A stretch of 64,000 bases of DNA. Source: Nipponacmea schrenckii. Its lineage: Eukaryota; Mollusca; Gastropoda; Lottiidae. The notes under the pieces are model-generated. The model did not search any database. It was given only the letters and a program-made list of their open reading frames with translations, and was not told where the DNA came from. Every line of letters begins with the position of its first letter. The first letter of the stretch is position 1. Of the stretch, positions 27,288-41,084 are shown piece by piece. Position numbers and translations under genes: made by a program. The DNA lies in assembly GCA_030562195.1 (NCBI GenBank), contig CM060199.1, positions 10,560,338 through 10,624,337 of the forward strand, in the 5' to 3' direction.

Positions 27288-27445
27288 CAGTAAATCATTC
27301 AATTAGTATTTTTTTTGGATGAAACAAGCATATGTTTTCTATAAGCAACACTAAATCATTTAATTAATATGTTTTGGATATCACAAACATGTTTTTGCTA
27401 TAAAAAAATCATTCAATTAATATTATTTTTGGACGACACATTACA
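27288..27445. repeat. Diverged ~65-bp tandem repeat, 3 copies
   Basis: Each copy has 'aaatcattcaattaatat' followed by 'ttttggatgaaacaagcat' or a close variant and then 'gttttctataa'. Divergence suggests an old duplication. Confidence 0.6.
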
Positions 27446-29604
27446 TAGTTTTCATATAATAACTTTACTAGACATATATTCAATTGCTTTTGTTTTCCCC
27501 TGAATTAGGATCAAAAAGTGTAAACTTGTAAACTTTACCAATTCTAATTCTTATTTAGATCTCAAGATACTTTCTTTTAAATATCCACTTTATATTCAAC
27601 CAAAACTAATAACTTCAGTGATATCTAGAATTAATTAAATTTTAAATGGTGTTAAAGTGTTTATAATTCTCTTAATATGCTTTTTACTACACTGGAATTA
27701 TCTGTTTAAGATTGTTCCACTACCACTACAATTTTATATATATAAATAAAATAAATAAGAGGAATGTATTCCTTTAAGATTACTATACTTTAACTGACAC
27801 TTTATAAAAAAATTGTCACAATATTCTGATTATTTAGATGTTTCTGGTATAAATCAACATAGCTTCTAATGAAATTGTATCAAACACTACCAGTTGTTGA
27901 TCATAAACTGTGATTTAATGATACAAAAACCATTCTAATCCAATTTATACAGAAGATCTCATTTTCTTCTTTCAACATTGTCACAGTTAACAAAATTCTA
28001 ACTCACGTTTTTTTTAGTGCTAACAATGGAATAATTAAATAGAAAACTGTTGTTTTCTTATAATGGCAGATTTATTCCTGTGAACTTTTTCTTAGGAGAT
28101 TCTAATCTCTTTACCTTTATATAAGCTACATTGTATAATATCTAGATTTATAAAATGACTTGAGTTGTTGTCCTAAGATATGAAACACATTGCACAAAGA
28201 AAATTAAAGCTTTTCTTGAGAACTGGTTTTAGAAAACCAAATGATTCTAAATTCAAATCTGACAAATTAAAAATCTGATCTCAACTTTAGTCTTTGTCCA
28301 TATTGCAGCTATATTAAATTTGGCAAAACAATTTTAATAGCTTTCTTCAAAACTTAATCAAATATTTCTCTTGATGAGGCAAGCAAGAAATGTTGGTCAG
28401 ATGGTGTTCAGATGACATTGCTCCAAAAACCAAGTTTCACCATTACAATTTTTCACCTTTTTTGAAATAAAGTAACAAAAATTTATAGCACCATAATTCC
28501 ATTATGTCAGATCAGAAAAGTTTATCCAAAAAATATTATTTTAGGTTTTTGTTACAATCTGCTTTTTTCAGGCTTGACAAATAAACAGGTTTCAATGGAA
28601 TAATAATCTCACCTACTTCAATAAAAAAAGGCAAAGTGAATCTGCATTTTAATTAGATCTGACTGCCTAAACTTCACGGTTTGTAAACAAGGAAGTTTCA
28701 AAAACAAAAAATAATTGAATATAATCAACAATCTAATTTAAATTTGATTACTATGCAAATCAGGTTTTAGATGTTTGAATACTATCAGCATTTTTCATCC
28801 GAGTTTTTGATCTGACTGTTAATTCCAGCAAAGTCCATTAGGCCTCGCCGTGAACGAATAACAATTATTTCAATAATTTTTCAATATCAGTATATGAATA
28901 ACAATAGTAGACTTTAATGATCAATGATAAGATCATTATTGTTGATGAATAACATATAAAAAACATAACAGTATTAACATAGATGAAGAAAAAACAGATG
29001 GATAACAATGATGAATTACAAGATGCCTTGCTATATTTATTTCTATAGAAAGTAAAGATGATACCAGTTTGTCTTACAAGTCCCTAATTTATTTGTAACG
29101 AATAGAATTTTCTTTGTTTGGCCCCATCTAGAAACATCATAAAGTCTCTTTTTTTGATAACCCAGAGCGTGCCCACGTAGACCATTAATTAAGACAAAGG
29201 CGGTCATTCCTTAATTTAGCCACAACAAATAATGACATCTTGAGACAAAGAAGATTCAGGCAAAAAAGAGGATAAAGAAAATCCATGGAGAATACCAGCT
29301 AAAAACTCACCAAGATGCGGCCATGTGCTTGCTCGATATATCAGAAGACTACGAATAGGCCCCTGAGGGAAAATGTTTTGATCATTCATTTGTATAATTA
29401 TATTTCCAAAAGCATTAGTTTTGAAATTATTTGTAAAATTTTGGTAGAAGATTGGTACAGACATTAGCTGCAGAGTACGTTGCTTAACTTGACATATTAG
29501 TTGTCAAAAAGTATTTTGCAATTATGCTCAGCAATAACATAGCATGACTCAATATGTTGTCATTTGGTCACCTGATCAAACATGGAGTCTTTTACCACTT
29601 GTAA

Positions 29605-31525
29605 GTAAAATTGATAATTCTAAACTACTAATGAATAACAACTAATAAATAACAATAATAACTTTTACCACTTGTAAGTAAAAATGATAAGTCTAAACTA
29701 CTAATGAATCACAATAATAACTTTTACCACTTGTAAGTAAAAATGATAATTCTAAACTACTAATGAATAACAATGATTACTTTTACCACTTGTAAGTTAA
29801 AATGATAATTCTAAACTTCTAATAAATAACTACTAATGAATAACTATGATTACTTTTACCACTAGAAAGTAAAAATGATAATTCTAAACTACTAATGAAT
29901 AACAATGATTACTTTTACCACTAGAAAGTAAAAATGATAATCTAAACTACTAATGAAAAAATAACTTTTACCACTTGTAAGTAAAAATGATAATTCTTAA
30001 CTACTAATGAATAACAATGATTACTTTTACCACTTGTAAGTAAAAATGATAATTCTAAACTTCTAATAAATAACTACTAATGAATAACTATGTTTACTTT
30101 TACCACTTGTAAGTAAAAATGATAATTCTTAACTACTAATGAATAACAATGATAACTTTTACCACTTGTAAGTAAAAATGATAATTCTAAACTACTAATA
30201 AATAACTACTAATGAATAACAATGATTACTTTTACCACTTGTAAGTTAAAATGACAATTCTAAACTTCTAATAAATAACTACTAAAGAATAACAATGATT
30301 ACTTTTACCACTAGAAAGTAAAAATGAAATTTTAAATCTAATGGGGTTTAACGTTACTTTTACCATGGGTAAGAAAAACGACAATTCAAAATTCAATAAA
30401 ATTTAACACGCATTGAATAAATATTTTTGCGATTTCCAAATTGAATTTTAAAAGTGACAGCCTGTAGCACACGGGGCCTCGGTTTATTGTCCCATCCGAA
30501 CGACTAGACGCTTTTTCCATGTCAGTCCCTCCGACCTGCATCACTGACAAGGGGAAACCGGGCTGAAAAATCCGAAAGTTCATCTCGACCTTTGCCGGGA
30601 TTGAACCCTGACCTTCAGTTACAAACTAATGATAACCACCGGCTTTTACCACTTGTAAGTAAAAATGATAATTCTTAACTACTAATGAATAACAATGATA
30701 ACTTTTACCACTTGTAAGTAAAAATGATAATTCTAAACTTCTAATAAATAACTACTAATGAATAACAATGATTACTTTTACCACTTGTAAGTTAAAATGA
30801 TAATTCTAAACTTCTAATAAATAACTACTAATGAATAACAATGATTACTTTTACCACTTGTAAGTAAAAATGACAATTCTAAACTTCTAATAAATAACTA
30901 CTAATGAATAACAATGATTACTTTTACCACTTGTAAGTTAAAATGACAATTCTAAACTACTAAATGAATAACAATGATAACTTTTACCACTTGTAAGTAA
31001 AAATGACAATTCTAAACTTCTAATAAATAACTACTAATGAATAACAATGATTACTTTTACCACTTGTAAGTAAAAATGATAATTCTAAACTACTAATGAA
31101 TAACAATGATAACTTTTACCACTTGTAAGTAAAAATGACAATTCTAAACTTCTAATAAATAACTACTAATGAATAACAATGATTACTTTTACCACTTGTA
31201 AGTAAAAATGATGATTCTAAACTACTAATGAATAACAATGATTACTTTTACCACTTGTAAGTAAAAATGATTTAAATTCAAAAAATTACTAATAAATAAT
31301 TTTCCCCTTTAATAAATTTTAAACAAATAAATTAACTTTTACCACTTGTAAGTAAAAATGATAATTCTAAATTACTAATAAATAACTACTAATGAATAAC
31401 AATGATTACTTTTACCACTTGTAAGTAAAAATGATAATTCTAAATTACTAATAAATAACTACTAATGAATAACAATGATTACTTTTACCACTTGTAAGTA
31501 AAAATGATAATTCTAAACTACTAAT
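29605..31525. repeat. ~59-bp minisatellite, about 1.9 kb
   Basis: More than 25 copies of a unit beginning ACTTTTACCACTTGTAAGTA, then 'aaaatgataattctaaac' and 'tactaatgaataacaatgat'. A longer form has an extra 'ttctaataaataac' of about 17 bp; long and short forms alternate in blocks. Each unit has a short inverted repeat TTTTAC..GTAAAA. The array is interrupted at 30340-30642 by a SINE-like insertion, and a diverged unit at 31270-31330 breaks the regularity. Confidence 0.9.
30340..30642 (-). mobile_element. tRNA-derived SINE-like insertion
   Basis: GC-richer block inside the minisatellite. Read on the minus strand it has a pol III B-box match GGTTCAATCCC (30607-30597) and then a body with 'cccggtttccccttgtcag', 'ggatgggacaataaaccgag' and 'gccccgtgtgctac'. 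The 'GATGGGAC..TAA' and 'CCCCGTGTG' phrases resemble central domains widespread in invertebrate SINEs. A complete A box was not found, so the head is truncated or diverged. The left boundary is uncertain: diverged, CpG-containing array text runs into it. Confidence 0.55.
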
Positions 31526-34082
31526 GGATAATCAAAGACAATTTGAACTGATAATAGATTACAAAAAGGATGAATTTTAACCATCTTATTTTACATTTGA
31601 TTAATGTGACAATTGACACAATCTAGAAATTGTTTTCATCGCATTGAAAGAGGAAATAAAGGGATTGAAACCACAATTACGAGGATCATATAGGATATAG
31701 CTAGGCAGCCAATTATCTGCTAATTTGATACTCTTCAATTTACAATAGACAAGATACTCAATATAAAATGAAATGGTGGTTTACTTCCTACTGTCCTGTA
31801 TCTTATTAGGCTAATGATGAAGTGTGCAATGATGGAAACTCTACCAAGCAAGCTATTTTAGACTCTAATGGCCAAGAAATCTTTAACTGTAGCATACAAT
31901 CCTTATTAGCCTGCTTTTTGTATATCCAACTGTCAAAAGGTTCTGAAAGAGGTTGTAAAGAAAATTTCTAAATTTACACATACAAAATTTAGAAAACCTC
32001 TTTACAATACCTTTAATTTGCACAGAATATAGTACACTCAATCATAAGAAGAGTCCATAATGACACATGGAATAAATCCATTATTCATTCCTATGAACCA
32101 TTTAGGGCTGGGTGAATAATTCTGACAAGTGAGCACTTAGTAAAAAGGTCAAATATTTTGGATTAGAATAGTATAGTGAACCATTCAATAATTAATTGTG
32201 TATTGGATTTCCTCAACCAATATACCATTAACCATTAATAAGTATAATCTTTTAAATGACTAAATGTACCCAGAAGATTAAGCGTCAATGCAAATTCATC
32301 AAAATAGAATTATAGGTCTGGATATTGGAGACTATAATTTAGGCAGAAAGGCCAATAAAATAAATTCTAAATGTTCATAATGCTAGGATTAAGTGACAAC
32401 TTTATTTCAAACTGTTCAATTGACCAGGCTTGATGGATGGTAAATAATAGTCTAGGTTGCTGGCAGTAGTATATCAGACAGACAAGTTGCAGTTGTAAAT
32501 TCTTAAAAATGAATCAAAATCGATGAAAACAACTACAATAGACAATTGAAAAGAAAATTGCCTGTTTTGGTTGTCATGAAGTCATCATTAAAAAGTTTGA
32601 ATTATTTCACATCATTGAACAGGATCCTCATTAATGGTTAAAACTTTGTATTGGTACTAAAATTGAAGAGACATTTTGACATTTGTGACTTTCTCTTATT
32701 TTATAACAGATTTTTTTAGCAAGGAACACTCCCAACTCATTTTATTTCATTCATGCGCAATGTTGTACAAAAGCAATATTTTTGAATTTGTCATTTTCTT
32801 TTCTCCACTTAACATTGTCAGGACATCCAGCATTAACATTATTTGTCATAAACATAAAACTTTCAGTTATTGTCATGTTGTATATAAGAACATCACTACA
32901 AATTAAAACAAGTTAAAGAAACTTAAAATTATCTAGATTATTTAAAGTTTAATTAAAAATTAAACTGACATTTAAAAGTGACATATGTTTTATAAACTTT
33001 TAATAAAGAAAAAAATAAGAATTAAAAGAAATAAAGTATGATTAAATTATAAAATAATTATAAAACAATTTGTAATGATCGTCCAAACAAATTCACAATT
33101 GGCAAATAAAACCAAATTTGGTTTTTATTGTAAGGTGGCTTCTGTTGGAAAAGGACAATAAGTTTTCATCTGCTAACCAAGTTTATACAACTGTTAAATC
33201 AGCATTCCAAGGTCAATTTGTGGTGCTGATGTATTTTATAAACAACATGAGTAAATCTAATGGATATTAAAATGACACTGACCAGAACAATTCTTAATTT
33301 CCTTCTGTCACAGAGAATTCCTGATAATATTTACTGTTCTTTGTCAAAACACATGTAGTTATAGGAAATCTGTCAAAACTTTTCAACATGAACTGAAAAT
33401 TGTATGCTCCAACAGATTTTGTTTCAGATCAAAAACATCATCTCTTCATTAACTAGTCAGAAACTATAACATGATTTCAAATGGCCAATCAAAAACCTTT
33501 AAGGTAGCCATTATTATGTTTTGTTTTGTAGATATGAGTACAAGCAACCTTTCTTGAGGTAATAACAGCAAATCTAAGCAGGCAGCTTGTATGTCTGGTA
33601 AATAACAATAATAATGAGATGATTTATTGAAAATAAAAAATAATAATGTTCATCTGTATATTGTAAGAAAAATGGAGACTAATGTTTAATTAGAATGGTT
33701 GGGATTTTTGAGATTCCTTGAGTTTCCTGTCATAATTATCAGGTTTCATAGCTTCCTGTTGGCACTGTTGTGACACCCTGCCAAATAATTGCCTTTTTAA
33801 CAGACAATCTCAATAATGCAATGATGAGCTCTGTTTTATTATGCATTGCAGATTTAAAATATTGCTGTCAAATATTAGCTTCTTTACTGAGAATCTTGCT
33901 TGTACCTTGTACATCTATTTACCTCAGAGATAGTGTGTAACTGCCTATTTTGGGTTTTAGGTTTGCCTTAGGGTCTATTCTAAAATACTTCAGTTTTTAT
34001 ATGGAACATATAAATATGTCTCAGGTCAAGTCAGACTTACATTGAAGATATATCATACTCATTAGTTCTATAAAAAGAATTT

Positions 34083-34512
34083 CCTGACATTGTGAAATCC
34101 TTAGAAACAAAAGATTCTTTGATGAAACAGTTTCAGATATGGTAACTTTCTGGTTTGGTTCCAACAAGAGTTTCCTACTAAAGTTGAGAGCCTGCAAGCT
34201 ATGTATTAATAAGTCAATACTTGAATTTCCTGATAGTGAATAGTAATAATAATAATTATTTCTTTAAAACAGACATTCTTGGATGAAACAAAAATTTCAG
34301 GCTTGGTTTCAATGAGCATTATCTATCAATGCTCTAAGAGGCTGCAATTAAGCTATAAGCTTATTTCAATTTCCAGATATTGTAAAACTTTACAAAAATG
34401 ACATTCTTGGATCCAACATAAATTTTCAGGTTTGGTTCCTACAAAACCTTATCAATGTCCAAATAACCTCAAGCTAACTAGGAATAAATTACTCTAATTT
34501 CCAAGTGGTCAT
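34083..34512. repeat. Diverged ~145-bp tandem repeat, 3 copies
   Basis: Copies start near 34083, 34228 and 34370. Each contains 'gatattgtgaaa'-like text, 'acattcttggatgaaaca', 'tttcaggtttggttcc' and 'gcctgcaagcta' in the same order. Divergence between copies is substantial. Confidence 0.65.
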
Positions 34513-37500
34513 TCTGTCTGCCAGTTATAACACAATATGAAAATAATTCCTAATGAGCTTTTCAAATCTAGGAGTGCCATTTACCATTTCCTAAGGCAAC
34601 GATTAACTTGCTTCATATGTTGACTTAAGATATTGCAATATAAAACTATCCCTTCTGGGGCTTAAAGTATTTCCAACTTTAAACAAAGTACAATTCATAA
34701 TGTCTTTATTCTGTGTAGAAATTGAAAAGAAGTTTTAAACTTTTGAATGTGTATCAAGGACACCTTATCTTTATTTCTGTGACTATTCTGATTCCTTATC
34801 TTTGGGTACAATAAGACAAAAATCTAGACTTGGCCTAACTGTTCATAATAACAATCCTAGAGATTGCTGTCAGAAATACTCTGTTTCCCTTGATTCCAGA
34901 ATTATTTTTAGTATAATTATCAATTGAAGGTTTGCTTTTCTAGAAGACAAATAATAAATAAGCTTATTTATTTGCAAGCTAGCTGAAACAGTGGAAATAT
35001 TGATGTAACATCTCTGTTTTCTAACTGTTCATTGTTTCTGTAACTTGAGAGGTGCTATTTGTGTATGATCAGACAAATTAAGTCCTATTGTCAAAAGCTT
35101 TTACAATATTCAGCAATTCTATTATGATTTAAACAGTGCCTTGAGAGGAGATTAATTCTTTAAATCATATCAAATGTCTTTGGAATGGCACCAAATTGTC
35201 TGTCAATATGTTACAATAGACAAAATTATATTGCTCCTATAAATTGTGAGCCAGAATTTTGTTATATATTGTTAAAAATCTGAATAATTGCCTTTCTGTT
35301 TCATAAAAAATGCAATAATATTAGTTTTCTCTAAATTAGAAATTCAGATTGAACATACAACATGAAACTATTAAGTTTCACTATTGAAAAGTTTTCCACG
35401 ATCAACTAAAAGGAAATAACCAAAATCACACAGACATGGGACTGAAATTCGGGTTGTACAAAAAAAAAAAAGATAATTTAATTGGAAGTATCAGCAAAAC
35501 TTTGACATGAATCCCCTTCTTGTAGGCTCATAGTCATTCTTTATTTAATTTTCATCTGACATCTGAATCAGATGATCTGATTTTGTTTTTTGATTAACAT
35601 TAAAGATTTATGTATCAGCCTTATTTCATTAACAATATTACTTTCAAAAAAGAAATATGCAAGCCTAATGAGCTATTTAACTCTTATATGGTTAGGGTCG
35701 GTACGTGTCATCCAGCAAGTACCATACCATATATAGACAGAATCAACAACAATAGCTGGTTTAAGTTCTGAAGTGTTTACATTGTTCTTATGTTTCTAAT
35801 AAGTATAATGGATCTATCTAATAGATTCCTCATAAAAAATCCTCTCTCAGACAGATAAAAATCCACCCAGACAAATTCGAATTAACTCAGGGAATAATCA
35901 TCATTTAACAAAGGGCATTAGTAATGAGATTGAAAATTAATTACTTAAAGCAACATTAGGAGATATTTTATGGCTAAATGTTTTACGTAATCTGGAGAAA
36001 AAAATGATTACTTTAACTAGACACCTAGTTAAAATGAAAAAAACAACAACCATTTTGTCAACAAGTTAGATTTACTTATCATCTGGTTAAACAGCTAGTC
36101 CTTAGCCACACCTCTTGGCATTGATCTTTGCTGGATTATCGCTATCCATTTACAGCTTGTTGGATGTCACATATCCAAACTTTTGGATAGTGGTTCGGAT
36201 AATGTGTATCCAAGAGATGCCAAAATGATCAGATATTCTGAAAGGGCATACGTATCCTGTGTGTGTGATAAAAATAATGGAGCTGACAATTTATTTACAT
36301 AATCATTAGTATCTAATCATGGCTCACTGTTGTTAAAAAAATATTTTTTTTCCATTCCTGATAAAGTAAGACAAAACAGCAATTATTAAGAAAAAGTGGA
36401 GGGTTTGTAGAAGAAAACGTGTCTGTCAACGTTAATAGCTGTCATTGCTTGAGATATAAAGTGAAAGTAAGGAGAATTTAATCTGCGTACTGACTGTAAA
36501 ACAAAATTCACCACTTCCGCTCGATTTCTGCTTCCATACTATTCTTAATGCTGATATCACCCACACAGCTATATGAAATGGTAATGCTTTCTAATGGCTT
36601 AAGAACAATAATAACAGATTGTGGGTACTCTTAGAAAGATAAGATCAGAAATACATTAACTATAGGATGACTGAAGTTTAATCCCAGATTCTCATTATTA
36701 ATTTTGATTGGTCGAGAGTTTACTCTTCTACCAATTAGATTCCTTGTAACAAACTATTGTGGGAAAATGTTTGACTGACCAGAAGTAAGATCTTTAGTTA
36801 CAGTTTTATTCTGGGATAATAGAGTCTACACGGTAAAGGCCGCATTATTAACAAAAATGGCTGACCATGTAAGTTTTAGCAGTGGAGCAATTCTGAACAC
36901 ACAAACTTGCATAACAACCAAGACAGATTTGTTAGAAAGCAATTTAATGCATTCAGTTTTGGTACAAATAAAAATGTTTTTGCTATCAAATAGTGGTTGT
37001 ATCCTTTTTTCTGGTTTTCGCTCATTCGATAGAAAATTTGCTTTAAATTAATGAAAACAATGATTTAATGGAGGCTGCCATTTTGAATTAGTCCAACTGT
37101 TACGAGATCATTGATTGGATACTTTTAGTAGTGATGTATGGTTTTGCCAAGGGAGGTTATTAGTAGTTACGAGAATCTGGGATTGTGGAAGCAACAGTTG
37201 GTTCATGTATATATCCAAACATTGCTTTAGGAACATTTGTCCTTTCAGACTACCATGAACTGTTTAATATTTCTCGTCCAAATTTCTATCTTTCAATGAT
37301 TTAATTGGATGCCACCTTAAAAATGGTCCATGAATTTTTTTCTCTAATTTATTCACTTACTAATTCTCTTTCTCAACAATGAACCAAGATGCCATCTTTA
37401 AAATTGTTTGTGGCAGATAAATATATTCTTGATTGAGAAAATATAAAAACAGGTTGAATTGGGCTATAATGATCTTTATTAAAAGGAATTAGTAGATGCT

Positions 37501-37976
37501 AGCGGGAGGTATTTGTCATGAAGTGTACTATAATTAGTATAATAATGAGAGCCACAAGAGAGTCATTGCCAGCATCTTACCACTTACTACATGAAAATCT
37601 AGTTAGAACACTGTCACGAGATATTGGACCATACAACTGAATCTTTGGGGTCTCATACAACCTCTTCAACTCACACATCTCTGATCCTCTAAATATTGTC
37701 AATATTATCAAGGTCACGGTCAGAAAATAATTATCAGGTGTATTCCTCTTGCTATGCTTCATTCTGTTTTCACTCCTGAAGCCCGAATACTAGCCAGTTA
37801 AAACCTGTTTCAAACCAACATTCATGATAAGAACTCTGTACCAAAAACATGTGTTTAAAGCAAGTGATGAGCTGTGTTGTTTTAAATACAATAAGTGATT
37901 AAGAATAATAAAGCATTATGAAAATCATTGTATTTATTTCACAACATGTAAAAAACTATAAACATTAATGAATATT

Positions 37977-38025
37977 TTATGGTATAACACACTTCTCTAA
38001 TAAAATAAAGTGTGTTATACCATAA
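37977..38025. repeat. Perfect 18-bp inverted repeat hairpin
   Basis: TTATGGTATAACACACTT (37977-37994) is exactly complementary to 38008-38025, with a 13-nt loop. Could form a cruciform or be a tiny palindromic element. Confidence 0.85.
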
Positions 38026-38413
38026 TATACTTGCTTTTTGTACATGTCACTTCTAAATGTCATTCAAAATTTCTTCCTAAGCAAGATTTTGTTTTACATG
38101 AAGGTAAATATTTGAACAAAATGTGCCTTAATTCCTAAATATAAAACAATGAATATAAGGAAAGTTCTTGACAACTATTTATTCAATACTCAAAAATAAG
38201 AACACCAACTTAAATCACACTCAAAGGAATCATTGAAATGCCAACAACATTGTTGTCTCATATTTTTTCATTAAATAAATGAATTGACATTTAACTTTTT
38301 TCATCTCAAGAGATGGTTTAATGGAGTTTTTTTACAGAAATGATATCTCATCTTTTTCTAACTCAGTTAAACCAAAATAATCACCATCCATAATGATGTG
38401 TTTAAAAGATATA

Positions 38414-39766
38414 CAGAAGAACCTGCATTCAGAGACCACTCAGGGGAATATTAGAAAACGCTCGCTAAATAAAGGTGGCATGATTTATTTATTTGACCCT
38501 TCCACTTGTGCATTTTGGAAATGATAGCATCTTATTTTTACTCCTACATGGGTAATCTATTAATTTTGTCAAGCTTTTACCGCTTTTGCATACTTTCTGC
38601 TGATCTACCGTTTCTTTTGTCGTTTCATAATAAAGATAGTTTTACAGGACCTAGGACCTAAATGTCTAAATTCTTTACTTTAAATCAATAAAATATCATT
38701 CGTTACTTGTATTTTAATTGCTGTTAACACATGGTAATCTCATCCCTTAATAATACTATCATTGCCTTATTCATTAATCCCCTTTAATGATAATTTAATC
38801 CATCTTCACTTTATACTGCTATTATAACCACATCAGGTACACTCTACTTTCGCTTTCTTTGTTAAAGAAGATAATGAAGGTGGTCACTAATCAGTCGTAA
38901 ATTACATTTAAAACTCGTAGGGGGGAATTTTTTGTGGTCGAATAATTAAGTTGAGCTCTTAATAAAGGTGGTCGAGTGAGTATTATAACAAACTTGAAAT
39001 TAGTTTCTGCAGTTCACTTGAAGTTTTTTTTTTGAAGAAAAATGTACCTTGGCTACTGAAGTGAACTACATCATCATTATTTGGTGTTATCAGAGATAAA
39101 CTTCTATAGAAACACACATTAGGGTGACAAGTAGAGACTAAGGATTTCAACATTAACACACATCAATTTGTTATGAAATAACTAACTTCAGGAGATAGTA
39201 ATAGCTCTCTATCAGAAGAGAGTTTGATTGTCATTTGCCAGACTATCAGTTTCCTTACTTTGTCAGCCATTCCATCTGAAATGAACATGGAAGATTATAC
39301 CTCGATGATTTATCAGCTTGTGACTTTGTTGACCACTTTTCCCTGCTTTTACAAAATTGATGACCTTGATCCCTTCATCTAATGTTAAGGTTTTTCATGT
39401 AGGCTTTGACATTTTTGAAATGATAGAAACATAGTTTTACTGCCTTTTTATATCTATATTAGACCAACATTAATCAGCAACAAGCTATAAAATTAATCTG
39501 TAGAAGATTATCAAATTACCGATTAGCCATAATCTCCATTGAATCTCACCGACACGTGAACGTGAGAGATAATCTGAAGCGTAGTTGTGGCTTAATGGAC
39601 ATATTTGGATTATTTGGGAGTGTAAATATATGGTCGCTGGTCACGTAATGAAGGTGGTCGCTAACAAGTTGTTAATTACATTGAAAACTCATAGAGGGGA
39701 CTTTAATGTGGTCGCTTTTTGAAGGTGGGCTCTTAATACAGGTGGTTGTGTGAGCAGGATATATTG
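38414..39766. mobile_element. Composite of two pogo-type MITE copies
   Basis: 38414-38990 matches both ends of the 20480 element but lacks most of its middle; its right end decays before the terminal repeat. After about 475 bp of unrelated DNA, 39466-39766 matches the right half of the 20480 element ('cagcaacaagctataaaatt' onward), ending in AGCAGGATATATTG next to TA. The outer ends (CAGAAGAACCTGC at 38414 and this one) are both TA-flanked. Either one copy was interrupted and rearranged, or two partial copies lie side by side. Confidence 0.65.
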
Positions 39767-41084
39767 TAGGTAAATTCTACAGTATACTTACATTTTTCAA
39801 TCCAATGTACTGCTTTTCATGATACAGAAGAGACTGGCAGACATGGAAATGCACTGTTTATATGGCACAATAAACATAGACCTGATATTAGCTTATCCCT
39901 ACACTGACTACAGGCATGGTCTAAATTACAGAATTCTGACTGTTAGATTAAGTGAGACACATTCAATTTAGGTTTGACAACTAGGAACCCTAATGAAATT
40001 TATGCCCTGAGTTTCAGCCAGTCAATGCCAAGAAAATAACAACAACCTGTACCTTCAAAGCTTAAGATGGAATAGAGGACCAGTTTAGCATGTATATTGC
40101 AGAACAATCACAGATTCTTACAATACAAGTCTAAAAAATTGATCTAAAACATTTGTTGATTGCAGTTTGAACTACTTTAGTATTTACTTAATATGGAAAT
40201 GAAGAAAAAACAAAGAGTTTTTCATTCTTTACATTCCACAAAAACAAAAAAAACAAATATCAATTTAATACTTCAAAACATTAATCACAAATACACCACA
40301 GGAAACCCTCTAGGTGTTTGTTCAACATCAGAAATGTCTCAACCCAACAATGTTATTTGTTTAACTTTAACCACTGTCCCTGAAGGTCAGCCATCAGATT
40401 GCATGACATTCTAATAAATAATTCAAAAATAAATAACAAAGTCCACTAGAAAACTAATCAAATCATACAGAAACACTATAAAAAAAACATGATTAGTGAC
40501 CAGTCTTCTGACCAACTTCAGGACTTGGACAACATCTATTATCAAAGTCACAATGAAGTTGTGCTCACCATTAATGGACTATCAAATACATGTAAGTTTT
40601 AATGAAATCATAATTAGCTGGTAAAGCTAAAGTAAAGTTCTCTTTTCTGGTGTTTAGTAACATCTCTGTAAAAATAAAATTGTTGCTATGTAAAAGCAGG
40701 CGAAAGGGACAATTATTTGATATACTACAACTATAAAACTTATTGCAATTCTAAATTCCAAATGTTCACAATCCACATAGCTAGCAATAGAATAGGAAAA
40801 GCAAACAATTTAGCTATAATTAATGAAATATATATTGTTTAGTATTCAACTGTCATCTATAATTAGCATAAACCACATAAAATTTCAGAACCAGTTAAAT
40901 GTTTAAGACTGATTTCAGACAATATAGTAGGTAATTCCACATTTTGATTGTGAATTGTCAATTTAAACAGCTTCAACATTTGTCACTTACGATGTGTCAT
41001 TTGCTACATTAAACTAACATATGCATGATCTTGAACTTAAGTCAGTCATTTTCAGCAAAATGGTCGAAGTTTTTATAAAGATAG
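39767..41084. other. Gene-free intergenic stretch
   Basis: The 73-codon frame at 40193-40414 is Lys/Asn/Thr-rich low complexity and was not accepted. No other signal. Confidence 0.4.

Larger units (their letters stand above)
23685..29604. other. Gene-free intergenic stretch with minor repeats
   Basis: Contains a (TA)n run near 23878-23893 and the two short tandem repeats listed separately. Otherwise A+T-rich sequence without exon-like segments. The minus-strand frames at 25441-25635 and 29216-29464 have no recognisable features. Confidence 0.4.
31526..38413. other. Gene-free intergenic stretch
   Basis: No protein gene recognised. Holds the diverged tandem repeat at 34083, the perfect hairpin at 37977, and an imperfect inverted repeat near 31935-32015 sharing AAAGAGGTT and TTTCTAAATTT arms. 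The ORFs at 32676, 36857 and 37577 lack any recognisable feature. Confidence 0.4.

Noticed and set aside
30386..30583. 65-codon minus-strand frame
   Set aside because: It covers the body of the SINE-like insertion and has no protein features.
31935..32015. Imperfect inverted repeat resembling a miRNA hairpin
   Set aside because: Arms are broken by a bulge of about ten bases and do not form a continuous ~22-bp duplex.
36857..37051. 64-codon frame starting in a GCATTATTAACAAAAATGG context
   Set aside because: Good start context but no domain, low complexity, and no downstream splice donor or homologous family recognised.
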